Shown: piece by piece, positions 24,249 through 34,900 of the stretch
How the letters are laid out: the number at the start of each line of letters is the position of its first letter
Position numbering within the stretch: the first letter of the stretch is position 1
NCBI RefSeq assembly: GCF_964656455.1
Contig: NC_135720.1
Location: 57,128,598 to 57,192,597 of the forward strand
Length of the DNA stretch: 64,000 nucleotides
Source: Halichoerus grypus
Lineage: Eukaryota; Chordata; Mammalia; Carnivora; Phocidae
Direction of reading: 5' to 3'
Made by a program: the position numbers and the translations under genes
The notes under the pieces: model-generated
Databases searched by the model: none
What the model was told of the DNA's origin: nothing
The model's input: only the letters and a program-made list of their open reading frames with translations

Positions 24249-24302
24249 AATATCTGAAAATGAAATATTTAATAAAATATCTGAAAAGGAAATATTTAAA
24301 AA
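24249..24302. repeat. 27-bp tandem duplication
   Basis: Unit AATATCTGAAAATGAAATAT.. at 24,249-24,275 and a second copy at 24,276-24,302, differing at two positions. Confidence 0.88.
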
Positions 24303-24441
24303 ATAATTAATTATTTGTTATATATTGGTAATAAGAGGAAAAAAGCAGGCTGAGGACCCTTTTCTGTCTCTCTAGATTTTCAAGGGCTTATTTTAAATTA
24401 TTTTTTGTCACCATCCCACCCAAAGAGAAGGCTACTTTTTT

Positions 24442-24642
24442 TTTTCTAAGATTTTATTTATTTGAGAGAGACAGAGAGAACATGAGGGAGATGGGGGAGG
24501 GAAAGAGAGAGAGGGAGAGAAGATCTCAACCAGACTCTATGCTAAGCTCATAGCCCAAAGCAGGGTTGATCCCAAGACCCTGAAATCATGACCTGAGTGG
24601 AACAAGAGTCAGAGACTCAACCAACTGTGCCACCCAGTACCT
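24442..24642 (-). mobile_element. CAN-SINE, older subtype
   Basis: Inverted SINE with 'ctaagattttatttatttgag', long GA-rich run and a diverged head complement ('aacaagagtcagagactcaacc'). Flanks gagaaggctactttttt (24,425-24,441) and gagaagactactttttt (from 24,643) form the target duplication. Confidence 0.92.
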
Positions 24643-24790
24643 GAGAAGACTACTTTTTTTAAGCACAGAATTAACATGTCATTCTGCCCTTTGCAATATC
24701 TTTAATTATTACAAATTCTTCTTCTTTGAAAGTATCCAAGACAAAGTTTCTACCAAAAGTAACAATTTTTTCAAGGCTGAAGAAAGTCTT

Positions 24791-25004
24791 TAAAAAAAAA
24801 AAAAAAGATTTATGTACTTATATCAGAGAGAGAGAGAGAGCATGTTGAGGGGGATGGGCAGAGGGAGAGGGAGAGAGAGAATCTCAAGCAGACTCCCCGT
24901 TGGGTGCAGAGCCTCACACGGGGCTCTATCTCATGACCCTGAGATCATACCCGAGGCAATGTCAAGAGTTGGACTCCTAACTGACTGAGCCACTCACACG
25001 CCCC
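24791..25004 (-). mobile_element. CAN-SINE, older subtype
   Basis: Inverted SINE, A-rich junction, GA-rich run, head complement ending GAGCCACTCACACGCCCC. Target duplication aaggctgaagaaagtctt (24,773-24,790) and aaggctgggaaagtctt (25,005-25,021). Confidence 0.92.
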
Positions 25005-25250
25005 AAGGCTGGGAAAGTCTTAAATCTGTGCATGATGTATACTAAATGCAGTACTTCTTCAACTCTGTACAGAAGTTGATCTTATAGTGAAACTATATTA
25101 TTCCTGTTCTTTCTCATGAAATCAGATTAAACTTTGCATTTTTGTTTGTGTTTCGTTTTTAATTTTTGTTAAATTCTCCCTTAATACCTGTTTCCATTTG
25201 GACCCCTATGCCACAGAATTAAGATATGCAATTTTTAAAAAGATTTTATG

Positions 25251-25273
25251 TATGTATGTATGTATGTATGTAT
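25251..25273. repeat. (TATG)n in the SINE tail
   Basis: About six TATG units in the A/T tail of the outer SINE, just before the inner SINE. They probably arose by slippage in the duplicated target. Confidence 0.85.
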
Positions 25274-25280
25274 TTATTTA

Positions 25281-25469
25281 TTTTTTAAAGATTTTATTTA
25301 TTTGAGAGAGAGAGAGAGTGAGAGAGAGAGCACAAGAGGGGGTAGGGTTAGAGGGAGAAGCAGACTCCCCGCCGAGCAGGGAGCCCGATGTGGGACTTGA
25401 TCCCGGGACTCCGGGATCATGACCTGAGCCGAAGGCAGTCGCTTAACCAACTGAGCCACCCAGGCGCCC
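25281..25469 (-). mobile_element. CAN-SINE (inner, younger)
   Basis: Inverted, better-preserved SINE (TTTTTTAAAGATTTTATTTATTTGAG ... CCACCCAGGCGCCC) inserted in the tail of the outer SINE. The outer text GATTTTATGTAT is present on both sides (from 25,242 and from 25,470), which is the target duplication, lengthened on the left by TATG units. Confidence 0.92.
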
Positions 25470-25709
25470 GATTTTATGTATTTATTTATTTATTTATTTG
25501 AGAGAGAGAGAGAGAGAGCTTGTGCGAGTGAGGGGAGGAGTAGAGGGGGAAGGGAGGAAGAGGAGAAAGAATCTCAAGCATACTCCACACTAAGCGCGGA
25601 TACCAAGGGGAGATAGTCCCATGACTTGAGATCATGACTTGAGCCAAAACCAAGAGTTGGATGCCTAACCAACTGGGCCACCCAGGCACCCCAAGATATG
25701 CAATTCTTA

Positions 25710-26189
25710 ATGTTTCCTTCTGCTTTATCCCATGTCCCTATGTTACACTCATTCCTCAGCAAAAACTTATGTAATGTAACATTACATAATAATAATATAG
25801 TATTATCTCTGTTTCTTTGAAAGACTGTTAGGAAACAATATAAATGAAAATATACTACATAGTAATTTTTTTCAACATTTTATTTTGGCCATCAAGAGAC
25901 AGAAGCTAGTCTTCTTTTTTAACACTACTAGGTATTGTTCCACCTGTTTTGGTTTGTGCCATAGTAGATCTGACTATATCAGAAAGCACTTCTCACACTT
26001 GCTCTTACACATTTAGATATATGTTGCCAGTGACTGAATGCTTTGTCTCGATGTTCTTTATCTTTTCCAGATATCTATTCCTACTGTATTATACTCCAAT
26101 TTTCTTGTTCTCTTTGACAATTCCTTAATTCATTTTATTCCAAAGTTTCCAACAAATAGTTTACTACTTTTATAATTGCCAAGGGTTGT
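25710..26189. other. No recognisable feature
   Basis: Single-copy sequence; nothing recognised. Confidence 0.4.
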
Positions 26190-26224
26190 AATACTGTGGC
26201 AACAGGGTAGAGGGTGAATACAAG

Positions 26225-26400
26225 AGGATTTGATTTCACAAACTTGTTCTAATACTATGCACGTTTGGACAAGTCTTTATTTGTGGCCCTAACATTTTCC
26301 TCCATTAACAAAATGAAAATAATAGTGCCCCTATAGAGTATTGTTTAGAATAAACAATGAATAAATAAATAAAACTCACTCATAGTTGATATCTGATAAA
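26225..26400 (-). mobile_element. MIR-like SINE fragment, antisense
   Basis: Order of motifs 'gtttggacaagtcttt', 'ttttcctccattaacaaaatgaaaataatagtgcc' and 'gagtattgtttagaataaac' matches the MIR reverse complement (ggacaagtcac .. tcctcatctgtaaaatggg .. gttgtgaggatt). Heavily diverged. Confidence 0.6.
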
Positions 26401-26710
26401 GTATTATGGGACTTAAACCTGCCAGACTTCACATTTTAGATTACTTCAGGGCCATTATTATAGATATAGGGTAATATAATTCTAATTGAATTGGAGACAT
26501 GGAGATTTTGTTCATAGAGATTCAATTAATCAAACGCCACATAACCAAGTTCATTTATTTCCTTAAATTCATATTGAACATACGGATTTTATTCCCATAA
26601 TCATGACTTAAATATACAAATGATTATATGAGCAAGTTGCCCAGTTACTTCCATATTGCTATCAATATTTTGTCATTACCACTCAGTCTGGTGAAACATT
26701 TAAATGCATT

Positions 26711-26912
26711 CTGGGGGCGCTTGGGTGGCTCAGTTGTTTAAGCATCTGCCTTTGGCTCAGGTCATGATCCAGGGGTCCTGGGATTGACCCCGATGTTGGG
26801 CTCTCTGCTCAGTGGGGAGACTGTTTCTCCCTCTCCCTCTGCCTGCCACTCGCCCTGCTTGTGTGCTCACACTCTCTCTTTATGTCAAATGAATAAATAA
26901 AATCTTAAAAAA
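26711..26912 (+). mobile_element. CAN-SINE
   Basis: Sense SINE, head ggggcgcttgggtggctcag, tail TCAAATGAATAAATAAAATC plus A run. Target duplication AAATGCATT at 26,702-26,710 and 26,913-26,921. Confidence 0.94.
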
Positions 26913-26921
26913 AAATGCATT

Positions 26922-28415
26922 GTAAGTGCAGCTGGCATGAAGAGTATGAGGAGTGCAGCTTCTTCTGCTGGTCGCTATTCTTCATGCATATTAGCATATC
27001 ACATTAAACTCTCAGTGTGGACAGGATTGGATCTTAATATTAACTTATATAGTGGTATGTTTAGAATTGGAGGCTGCCCCAGCACTTAGGTATTTATGCA
27101 AGATGTGAGAAACTTAGAATACTAATTCTATGATATATAGAGTTCTGTATGTATTTTATCTGAACTAAATTTAAGATTACATACCTGCTAGTTTTTAATC
27201 CAAGTCATACATCTATTTTCATAATTATCACTTAATTTTAAAAATGAGCCCAATAACCACAGACTGTGCTTCTCCAAAACCCACTATATATATATATATT
27301 TTTTTTTTTTCCCAAAATGAGAGATATCTCTCCTAAAAGAGCCAAGAGCCTTTTATGATTTTCTTCAAACAAATTTCCATTTTGACAAACAATCTCATAA
27401 TGGAGAAAACTTTGTTTTAAAAATGCACAAAATATGTTTTTAATAAATGTATCCCATAAATTTACCATGCTTAACATAGTTATAGTAATCTCATTATTTG
27501 CACATAGTAATCAGGATTTAGTTGAATTGCAAGCTATTTAACAGACTGCACACCACCAGTTCTTAGTGGCAACACAGCTGGATTCATTTTTCAGGATGAA
27601 AGATCACCCACTATAAATTTGCGCTGCTGGTGAGATTGAAAAATACTCAGATGTAAGCTTTAAATTGGCTACAAGGGTAGACATTTCTTTGCAACCCCTG
27701 TGTAGTATATTAAGCAAAACTGAAACATTTAATTTTAATTAGAATATTGAATTAGATTCTAAGTCAAATCTAAGACAGAGTTACAAAGGAAGCTGTCTCA
27801 TGGTTAAAAGTGTTAAAATGAATGTACTGCACCCCATATAGAACATGTATGGAATTTCAACTACAAACCAATGATGGAAAGTGGCTGATAAGAGATATTA
27901 GAAATTGCCCCATGGGCAGAAAAAAAATGAAGAATTATAATGCTTCAAGAAGAATATAAAGGCATTTAGATGATAATTTTCCATATGAATCCAATTATAG
28001 AAGAAGTTTTAACCTTCATATTAAAACAGTTTTCCTTAACTAGCCTAAATAATATAATCTATATTATGGTTAATATCCTTGATTAGCATGAGAAACTAAT
28101 GATTGTATTGGACAGCTCTTGTAATCCTTTCAAATCCTCTTATTCCCTCCTCCTATTCCTGCCAACCACTGCTGCAGCTTCAGCCAGTTTCAAAGCAACC
28201 CAACAGTTCTTTGCATTTGGACCAGAGCCACGTAACTCCTGGCTTTTTGCTCTTGCGCTTCCTTGAGATAGAGAAGTAGGATACCTAGGATAACCCACTC
28301 AGGACTAATATGTGAATAGGTTGGAAGTTCACAACCACTTTTGAGGCCTCCTTGACCAACTTATGAATGGAGGCTAGTGGGTATATCATTCTGAAATGTT
28401 CATGGGGTTAGTAAG
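26922..28415. other. No recognisable feature, 1.5 kb
   Basis: Single-copy sequence with a small (TA)n/T run at 27,286-27,311. The minus ORF at 27,238-27,477 is unassigned. Confidence 0.4.
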
Positions 28416-28469
28416 ATTTCATGGAGGGGAACACTGGTCTTAGAGCAGTTGGCAATCATCATAAAGCAT

Positions 28470-28610
28470 TGTTGAACTGGTTCTCCATCCTTTCTTGCTT
28501 ACCTCCTCTGTCATTACTGCTTCCTGGAATGATTTTTCAAGTAAACTATTTCTATCCAAGCCTATGTCTTAGAATCAACTTCCAGAGACCCAGGCCAAAA
28601 TATATTTCAG
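28470..28610 (+). mobile_element. Possible old LTR fragment
   Basis: 'tcattactgcttcctggaatgattttt', 'caagtaaactatttctatccaagcctatgtcttagaatcaacttc' resembles the 3' part of some old LTRs, where a similar 'cccaaataaactac..cttgtctcagaatctgcttc' sequence carries the polyadenylation signal. Weak; the 67-codon ORF at 28,421-28,624 covers the same bases. Confidence 0.35.
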
Positions 28611-28624
28611 AGAATAAGCAATAA

Positions 28625-29119
28625 AAGAACACATTAAATTCATGATGACCACAACCATTAGTGATACTTAAAGTTTATGGTTAAAACCTTTAAAAGCCTA
28701 GTCAATGAGTATATTCTCTTCTAATATTCCAACTTTAACACTTATAAAATTTATCTGTAAATAATTGAGGGTTTTGCATATTGGAAATAGTCACAATTTA
28801 TTGTAGTTACCAAATTAAGGAAGTTTATGTTCTTGAAAAAGTCACTGCAAAATCAAAAGATACTTATCAAAATTGAATTTCTCCAGAATCAATGTGGCAA
28901 CAATGGGTATGCTACAAAATGCTTCCTTTATTTGATAAAAATGAAAGTAGTGGGGATAGGCATGAACTCTCCCAGTTGCACTGTGCTATTTCTGGAATCA
29001 TAGACTACCCTTTCTGGCTGAATTAATTGAGGTTACTGTGGCTCTGATTGTGATTGTAGTGGTCATTGCTGATCCTCCTGAAGAGGCATGTCAGATTTAT
29101 AGGTATACAGTTTTAATGG
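28625..29119. other. No recognisable feature
   Basis: Single-copy sequence. Confidence 0.4.
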
Positions 29120-29350
29120 GTGACATATTTTTTGTAGTATTTATTGAGAAATAATAATGCTCAAGGCTCTGTGACATACACTATTTTCTATCTCTATAAC
29201 AAAGGTGTACAAGGATTGCTATCTTATATTAAGAGAATACAAAGGTAGAGGAAAGTTAAGTAATGTAACTGTTCCATATTGGTAGAAATTAGCTGATTGA
29301 TATGCAAACCTATGTTTACTAACTCAAAAGCAAGAGATCATTCCTCTGCT
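29120..29350 (+). mobile_element. MIR-like SINE fragment, sense
   Basis: 'ggctctgtgacatacactattttctatctc', 'gagaatacaaaggtagaggaaagttaagtaatgtaactg' and 'agctgattgatatgcaaacct' match the MIR order (tgtgctaagtgctttac .. aggttaagtaacttgcc .. agctgggattcaaaccc). Diverged. Confidence 0.55.
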
Positions 29351-31330
29351 CTTGCATAAGCTGGGAGTTGGTGTATTGATATTCCATGATATACATGACT
29401 TTCCTGAGCAATTTGTTCTTCTGTAAACTAGAGTCCTAGTTCACATATATCTTTCACAATACTAGTGGAAAAATATCTTGGTCATATCAGGAACTCTTGG
29501 ATAAACTAAATGTGTAGAAATTGATGATTTGTTGTTCTATTTCACCTTGTGCTTCTTTAATACTACTCAAATTTAATATAAATATAGAAGCAGTAATTGT
29601 ACCCTATCTTTCACCATAAGCATATAATTATGAGCTTTTGCTAATAATTCCTATAAATCTTATAAATAATTGCAATTTCTGGCAATGACAGTAATTTCAT
29701 GAATCTCCTTTTTTATGTGGAAACAGTTTGATCTCACTTTCAAGTCAATCTCATTAATTTTTTACTGGCATCAGATCTTTTCTTCCCAATCAACTGCCTT
29801 GGAATCTCTTCTACCTCCCATTTCATGTGTACTAACTTTTCCTACCTGATTGGTGCTCCAGGGAACACTATTCACATTAACATGATGTGATTGATACCCC
29901 TGTAATTGGGCAACATGACACATCATAAATTCTATGGGTTTTTGGAACTTTTTATGGAATAATCACTTATTAGTTGATGATTCTGGACAAACCACATACT
30001 GATGCCACCAACTTTATAGGGAGGAAACTACAATAAGACTTTGAAGTTTTCTTTCAGTCCCATCCAATTCAAATTATATCTAACAACATATTTATGAAAT
30101 TTCATACAATATGGGTAGTAAGTTCTTCCTATTTTGTATCATTTATAAATTTCATTGAGGCTATAGAAGAGCAGAATAACTGTAGTAGCAATGTGATTTA
30201 CTCATTTTCTTTTTTCAGGCATAATTTTGTTAAAGATGTTTATGGTCACTGTTCACTAGGCTCCCTTAGGTACTTCATGGGCTTTGAGATACTAGTATAG
30301 TATTCTGTTACCTTTTATTTCTCTTGAAACCAACTTGAATTAGACACAGACTTTAGATACCAAAACATTGTTTTTAATACTCTTGAGAGTTAACATCCAG
30401 AAGTCAAACTGGAAAGAGAGTGGCATAAGGAAAGTTTAATAAATACATGCATAGAAATGCTTATTGAGAAACAAAACAGGCAGAATCAAAGGTAGAGCTT
30501 TACCAAGACAAAAATTCAGGGATATTGCCAGTCATATAGGAAACTTGGGAGTTTACTGTTAGATACAAATACATTTTTTTTAGTTTTCTATTTTTAATTT
30601 TTCCCCCATCCACTTGGAGGAGAAACAATCCCTCTTCTGGTTGTAATATTGTGAGAAATAAATGGAGGACACTCTTGACAGCACTCAATAAAAATGAAAG
30701 AACATATTCTGGAGGGATGGGATAGTCAGGGAGATTTTTGACATCTATCTGCTAGCATGTTACTTTATATGATAAATTAGCATACTGATGCACACGGACA
30801 GAACTAGAAAGAATAAAATACAGTCACAATATATTTTGTTTGTTTGTTTCATAGCTAGAACTTTTCTAACAAGGTCAAAATGTATATGAGATATAGAGAG
30901 GAGACCCATTTACTTGGAACTAACTTCATGCCATCAGACTTTTTTTGAACCCAAATTCTCTCCAATGCCGCTGATTTGCCCCTAAACAAGAAAGCAGTCT
31001 GGAACCAGAAGAGCATCTCTGCCAAATGGCAAAGGTCACTAGGCCAACTCAGTGAGCAAAAACTACATTAATGTGAAAAAGTGCTACAATGTCTACCAGA
31101 AATAGAGGCTATTTTAAACAGAAAATTTGACAGATGAAGTGGTAGTTTGTGGCAGACTAATATGAAAAAATAGAAAACTCTTTGAGGAGAAAGTACTCAG
31201 AGATGTATCAACAAGATGCTAAACTTGGCCAACCCCCTGAGGTTGATGGTAATTTGAACTAGTAATAATGTAGAACCAATTATCGAGTTTCCCCACTTAC
31301 AAAATTTATATCCCAATTAACTGAATTATA
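29351..31330. other. No recognisable feature, 2 kb
   Basis: Single-copy sequence. ORFs at 30,094-30,300 (plus) and 30,500-30,688 (minus) have no recognisable family and no supporting context. Confidence 0.4.
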
Positions 31331-31334
31331 CCTT

Positions 31335-31455
31335 TACCTCTGTAAGACTCACTTTCTTTACCAACGTCAATAAATAATAATACTACCTATTTAACAGATT
31401 TGGTGAGAAGAATACACTCGTTAATGCATGTAACATCTTCAGTACAGTATAATCC
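31335..31455 (-). mobile_element. MIR-like fragment, antisense
   Basis: 'ctctgtaagactcactttctttacc', 'aataataatactacctatttaacagatttggtgagaagaat' and 'taatgcatgtaac' follow the MIR reverse complement. Weak to moderate. Confidence 0.5.
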
Positions 31456-32294
31456 TTCTGTGAGTGTGTGTGTGCTTGTGTTTATGTGTTTATGTGTGTT
31501 TAGAATGAGCATGTGAAATCCTTAAATTCACAAGACAGCTACTAGGGTTTATTAAAATTAAAAGAAAAAATATTAACACTCTGTTTTAAAACTGGCACAA
31601 TCATAAAGACCAGAGTGATGAAAAGCAAGTAACTCTATAAAATAGCATACAAAGACTTAATTTGCATTGTTGACTAAGATAAAGTCCCATGAAGACTTTT
31701 GCTTTGAACAAGAAAGCATTCTGGAAAATATGTGAATATAGAGGGAATATGTATATGCACAGTTATAATGCTCAGTCAGAAGGCCACAATTGGCTGAGAA
31801 ACCTAGTCAGAGAACCAGGCTAACAGCAGGCTTATTGCACAAGAGCAGATATTTTGATCCAAACTTCTACAGCTTTGGCATGTAAAACATTTTAGATGCT
31901 AAGATGACAGAACTGCTCATAAAACCATCTGCTATTTACTGATCCATCTGTTGGTCAGCAGAGAGCCATCATAACCCAAGAAATTGTTTGGTCTGAGAAA
32001 CAGCACAATTTCCAGTTTTTTAAACTGAGAAATAGCTTTAATGACTTGCAAAGGCTGTGTTTTATTATAAAAGACCACAAAAATATCAGTCTGTACTCAT
32101 TATTATCATGATTTAGAATTAAGAAAATTTAGCATCACATTTATGCCTTCATATAAAATATATATGCATAAAAATATTAAATGAAAAGCTTATACACGAA
32201 TTCATTAGTTAAGCAGTCATGATATATGAGAAAATAATATTTTTGTTAAGCACTTTGTAAACAATCATGTGCTGCCTAAATAGCAGATGCAGTT
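31456..32294. other. No recognisable feature
   Basis: Single-copy sequence, with a TG-rich patch at 31,461-31,500. Confidence 0.4.
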
Positions 32295-32310
32295 AATATA
32301 AAAGCATTCT

Positions 32311-32537
32311 TTTTTTTTTTTTAAACAATTCTTTTTTTTTTTTTTTTAAAGATTTTTTTATTTATTTATTTGAGAGAGAGAGAATGAGAGAGCAAGCACA
32401 TGAGAGGAGGGAGGGTCAGAGGGAGAAGCAGACTCCCTGCCGAGCAGGGAGCCCGATGCGGCACTCGATCCAGGGACTCCAGGATCATGACCTGAGCCGA
32501 AGGCAGTCGCTTAACCAACTGAGCCACCCAGGCGCCC
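32311..32537 (-). mobile_element. CAN-SINE with a two-part T tract
   Basis: Inverted SINE. The tail complement consists of two T runs separated by AAACAATTC before the usual AAAGATTTTTTTATTTATTTATTTG. The head complement ends CCACCCAGGCGCCC. Target duplication aatataaaagcattct (32,295-32,310) and aatataaatgcattct (32,538-32,553), 15 of 16. Confidence 0.94.
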
Positions 32538-32553
32538 AATATAAATGCATTCT

Positions 32554-32960
32554 AATCTGAAGTATGTGGTTGATATAATTCAATAAAATAAACATCAGGT
32601 CTTCAACAGTTTTCACATATTTTAAGAAAACTTAAATGAGAGATCATAGCAACTTGTAATTTATAAAACTATAAAATACTCAGTTATAAAATGAAGAGGT
32701 TCAATTTTAAGTATTAATTGGGATTCAAAGCCTACAGAACCTTATGATATTTTAAAATAGATTATTAGCTTACAGTAATACAAAGTTACCTTATGCATAT
32801 TACAAAATTGAACTTATGGTACAAAGCTCAAAAAATTATAAAAAAAATAAACACAGGCCCAAACATATGCACAAATGTAAGCAAATGTTTGTATACTATA
32901 CCTATCTTTCTCTTTTTCTGCAAATAACACTGTCTAGAAGTTTATACCAAATAAAGACAT
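32554..32960. other. No recognisable feature
   Basis: AT-rich single-copy sequence leading into the old L1. Confidence 0.4.
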
Positions 32961-33702
32961 GTAGAGTTGCCTCATTCTTTGAAAGTTGTCTAGTATTCCA
33001 TCATGTACTATAGTTGTATTACAATGATTTAATCAGTTGTTAAAATCATTTAGATTGTTTGCAATTTTACTGTTGCAAAAGAAGCTGCAATGAACATTCA
33101 TGCACAAAGGTTACACGTCTACAAGCAAATTTGTAAGATAGATTTCTTGAGGTATAATTGCTGGCATATTTCTATTTTAATAAATATTGCCAAATTGCCT
33201 TCCATAGAAGCTATACAAATTTACCCTCTTACAACTAATATGTAAAATTACTGTATGTCAATATCAACAAAGCCAGTTGTCAATGTTTTATTTTCATTAG
33301 TTGGATAGTTTGAAAATGACATTTAATTGTAGTTTTATATGCATTTATACATTTATATGCATTGCTGATTTGCTTTTATTCATGTCTTTTTTGATATTTT
33401 AAATTTCATTTCATTGTTAGCCTTTTACTCGATGATGTAAAAAAATTATTTATATGTTACATTGGTCCTTTGTATTATTACTTGTAAATATTTTTTCTGA
33501 AGATTATTTTTCCCTTGAATTTTTTTTTCTATTTAGTTTCATATAGACACAATCTAAAAACTTGATGTAATAAAAATGTTAATTTTTTATTGTTTCTAGC
33601 TGATGTTTTTGGTCATATTTTCAAAGACATTGCACATTTAGATTCTTTTTCTGTATTCTCTTCTAATGTATTCCTGAATTCATTTTAAGAAATAAATCTT
33701 CA

Positions 33703-33912
33703 GGGGCACCTGGGTGGCTCGGTCGTTAGGCGTCTGCCTTCGGCTCAGGTCATGATCCCAGCGTCCTGGGATCGAGCCCCACATCGGGCTCCCTGCTCCG
33801 CGGGAAGCCTGCTTCTCTCTCTCCCACTCCCCCCTGCTTATGTTCCCTCTCTCTCTGTCTCTCTCTCTCTGTCAAATAGATAAATAAATTCTTTAAAAAA
33901 ATAAAATAAAAT
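33703..33912 (+). mobile_element. CAN-SINE, young copy
   Basis: Sense SINE with near-consensus head and body and tail TCAAATAGATAAATAAATTC plus (AAAAT)n. Target duplication aaataaatcttca (33,690-33,702) and aaattaatcttca (33,913-33,925), 12 of 13. Confidence 0.95.
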
Positions 33913-34476
33913 AAATTAATCTTCAATCCATTTAAAATGGTTTTAAGATATGTTGACTTCACAAATTCAGGTTTTTTTTTCAATATGGCTACCTAGTCAT
34001 CTCAAAGTTTTTGAAAAATCCATCTTTCCTCACTGTTTTAAGTTACACCACTTAACGTATTTTGGCCTAATTTTAGATTCTTTTTTTTTTTTTTTGGTGA
34101 ATTAACATATTTGGCTATTCATGCACTCTAATACATTTAAAAAATATTTTAGATGTATAACATTTTTAAAATCTGGGAAAGTTATCCCTTATCCATTAGG
34201 TTTTTTAAATGAATTTTTCTGGTTATATATAATTTTTTTCTATGAACATTAGAATCTACTTGTAGAAAATAATGCTTTTATTATTGTTTGGAATGTAGAT
34301 ATTAAATTAGGGAAATATAACAATATTATTAATTAAAATATGTTTATCCAAAAACATGGAGGGCTTTCAATTTGTTTGATTCTTCCTTGGTGTCCCCCGG
34401 TAGCCACAAAGTATACCATAGAGAAACCTCATGAATTCTTAAGTCATTACAATTTTGCTTCCTTTCCTCATGTGTT

Positions 34477-34711
34477 TTTTTTTTTTTTAAGGTTTATTTG
34501 TTTATTTGAGAGAGAAAGAGAGAGTGTGCATGTGTACAGTGGGGAGGGGCAGAAAGAGAGGGAGAAACTTAAGCAGACTCCACTCTGAGAAGGGAAAGCC
34601 CAATAGGGATTGCTGAGCCCAATGTGGGACTAGATCTCACAACCCTGAGATCACGACCTGAGCTGAAACTAAGAGTCCCATGCTTAACCAACTGGACTAC
34701 CCAGGCACCCC
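34477..34711 (-). mobile_element. CAN-SINE, older subtype
   Basis: Inverted SINE: T run, AAGGTTTATTTGTTTATTTGAG, GA-rich middle, a small extra segment 'gggattgctgagcccaatgtggg', and head complement 'gagctgaaactaagagtcccatgcttaaccaactgg'. Target duplication approximate: ttcctcatgtgtt (34,464-34,476) and ttctcatgggtta (from 34,712). Confidence 0.88.
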
Positions 34712-34900
34712 TTCTCATGGGTTATTTTTAAATCACGATTTTATGTTTTCCTTTTTCTTTTGCAAAATGCTTATTTTTTATAGGTATTTTGTCATAAGTT
34801 TTAAACTTTTATTTTGAGTGTAGAAATGAAGGCAATTGATTTATATATACATATTGTGCATCCAGGATTCAAGAATTCTCTTGTTTCCGTATGTCTATAT

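Larger units (their letters stand above)
25238..25692 (-). mobile_element. CAN-SINE (outer, older) split by a second SINE
   Basis: The older SINE begins with AAAAGATTTTATGTATG.. and resumes at 25,470 with the GA-rich part and the older head version ('gagccaaaaccaagagttgg'), ending CCACCCAGGCACCCC. Its target duplication is aagatatgcaattttta (25,221-25,237) and aagatatgcaattctta (25,693-25,709), 16 of 17. The inner SINE lies in its tail. The ORFs at 25,486-25,689 and 25,574-25,762 belong to it. Confidence 0.92.
32970..34900 (-). mobile_element. Old L1ME/HAL1-type fragment, antisense, interrupted twice
   Basis: Antisense L1 text: 'gcaatgaacattcatgcac', 'ttgaggtataattgctgg', 'attgccaaattgccttcc' (3' region), then 'tcaatccatttaaaatgg', 'atatggctacctagtcatctc', 'atccatctttcctcactg' and 'atgaacattagaatctacttgtag' (ORF2 C-terminal and RT region). 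After the second SINE comes 'gcaattgatttatatatac..gcatccagg'. Stops everywhere. SINEs at 33,703-33,912 and 34,477-34,711 sit inside it. Confidence 0.65.
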
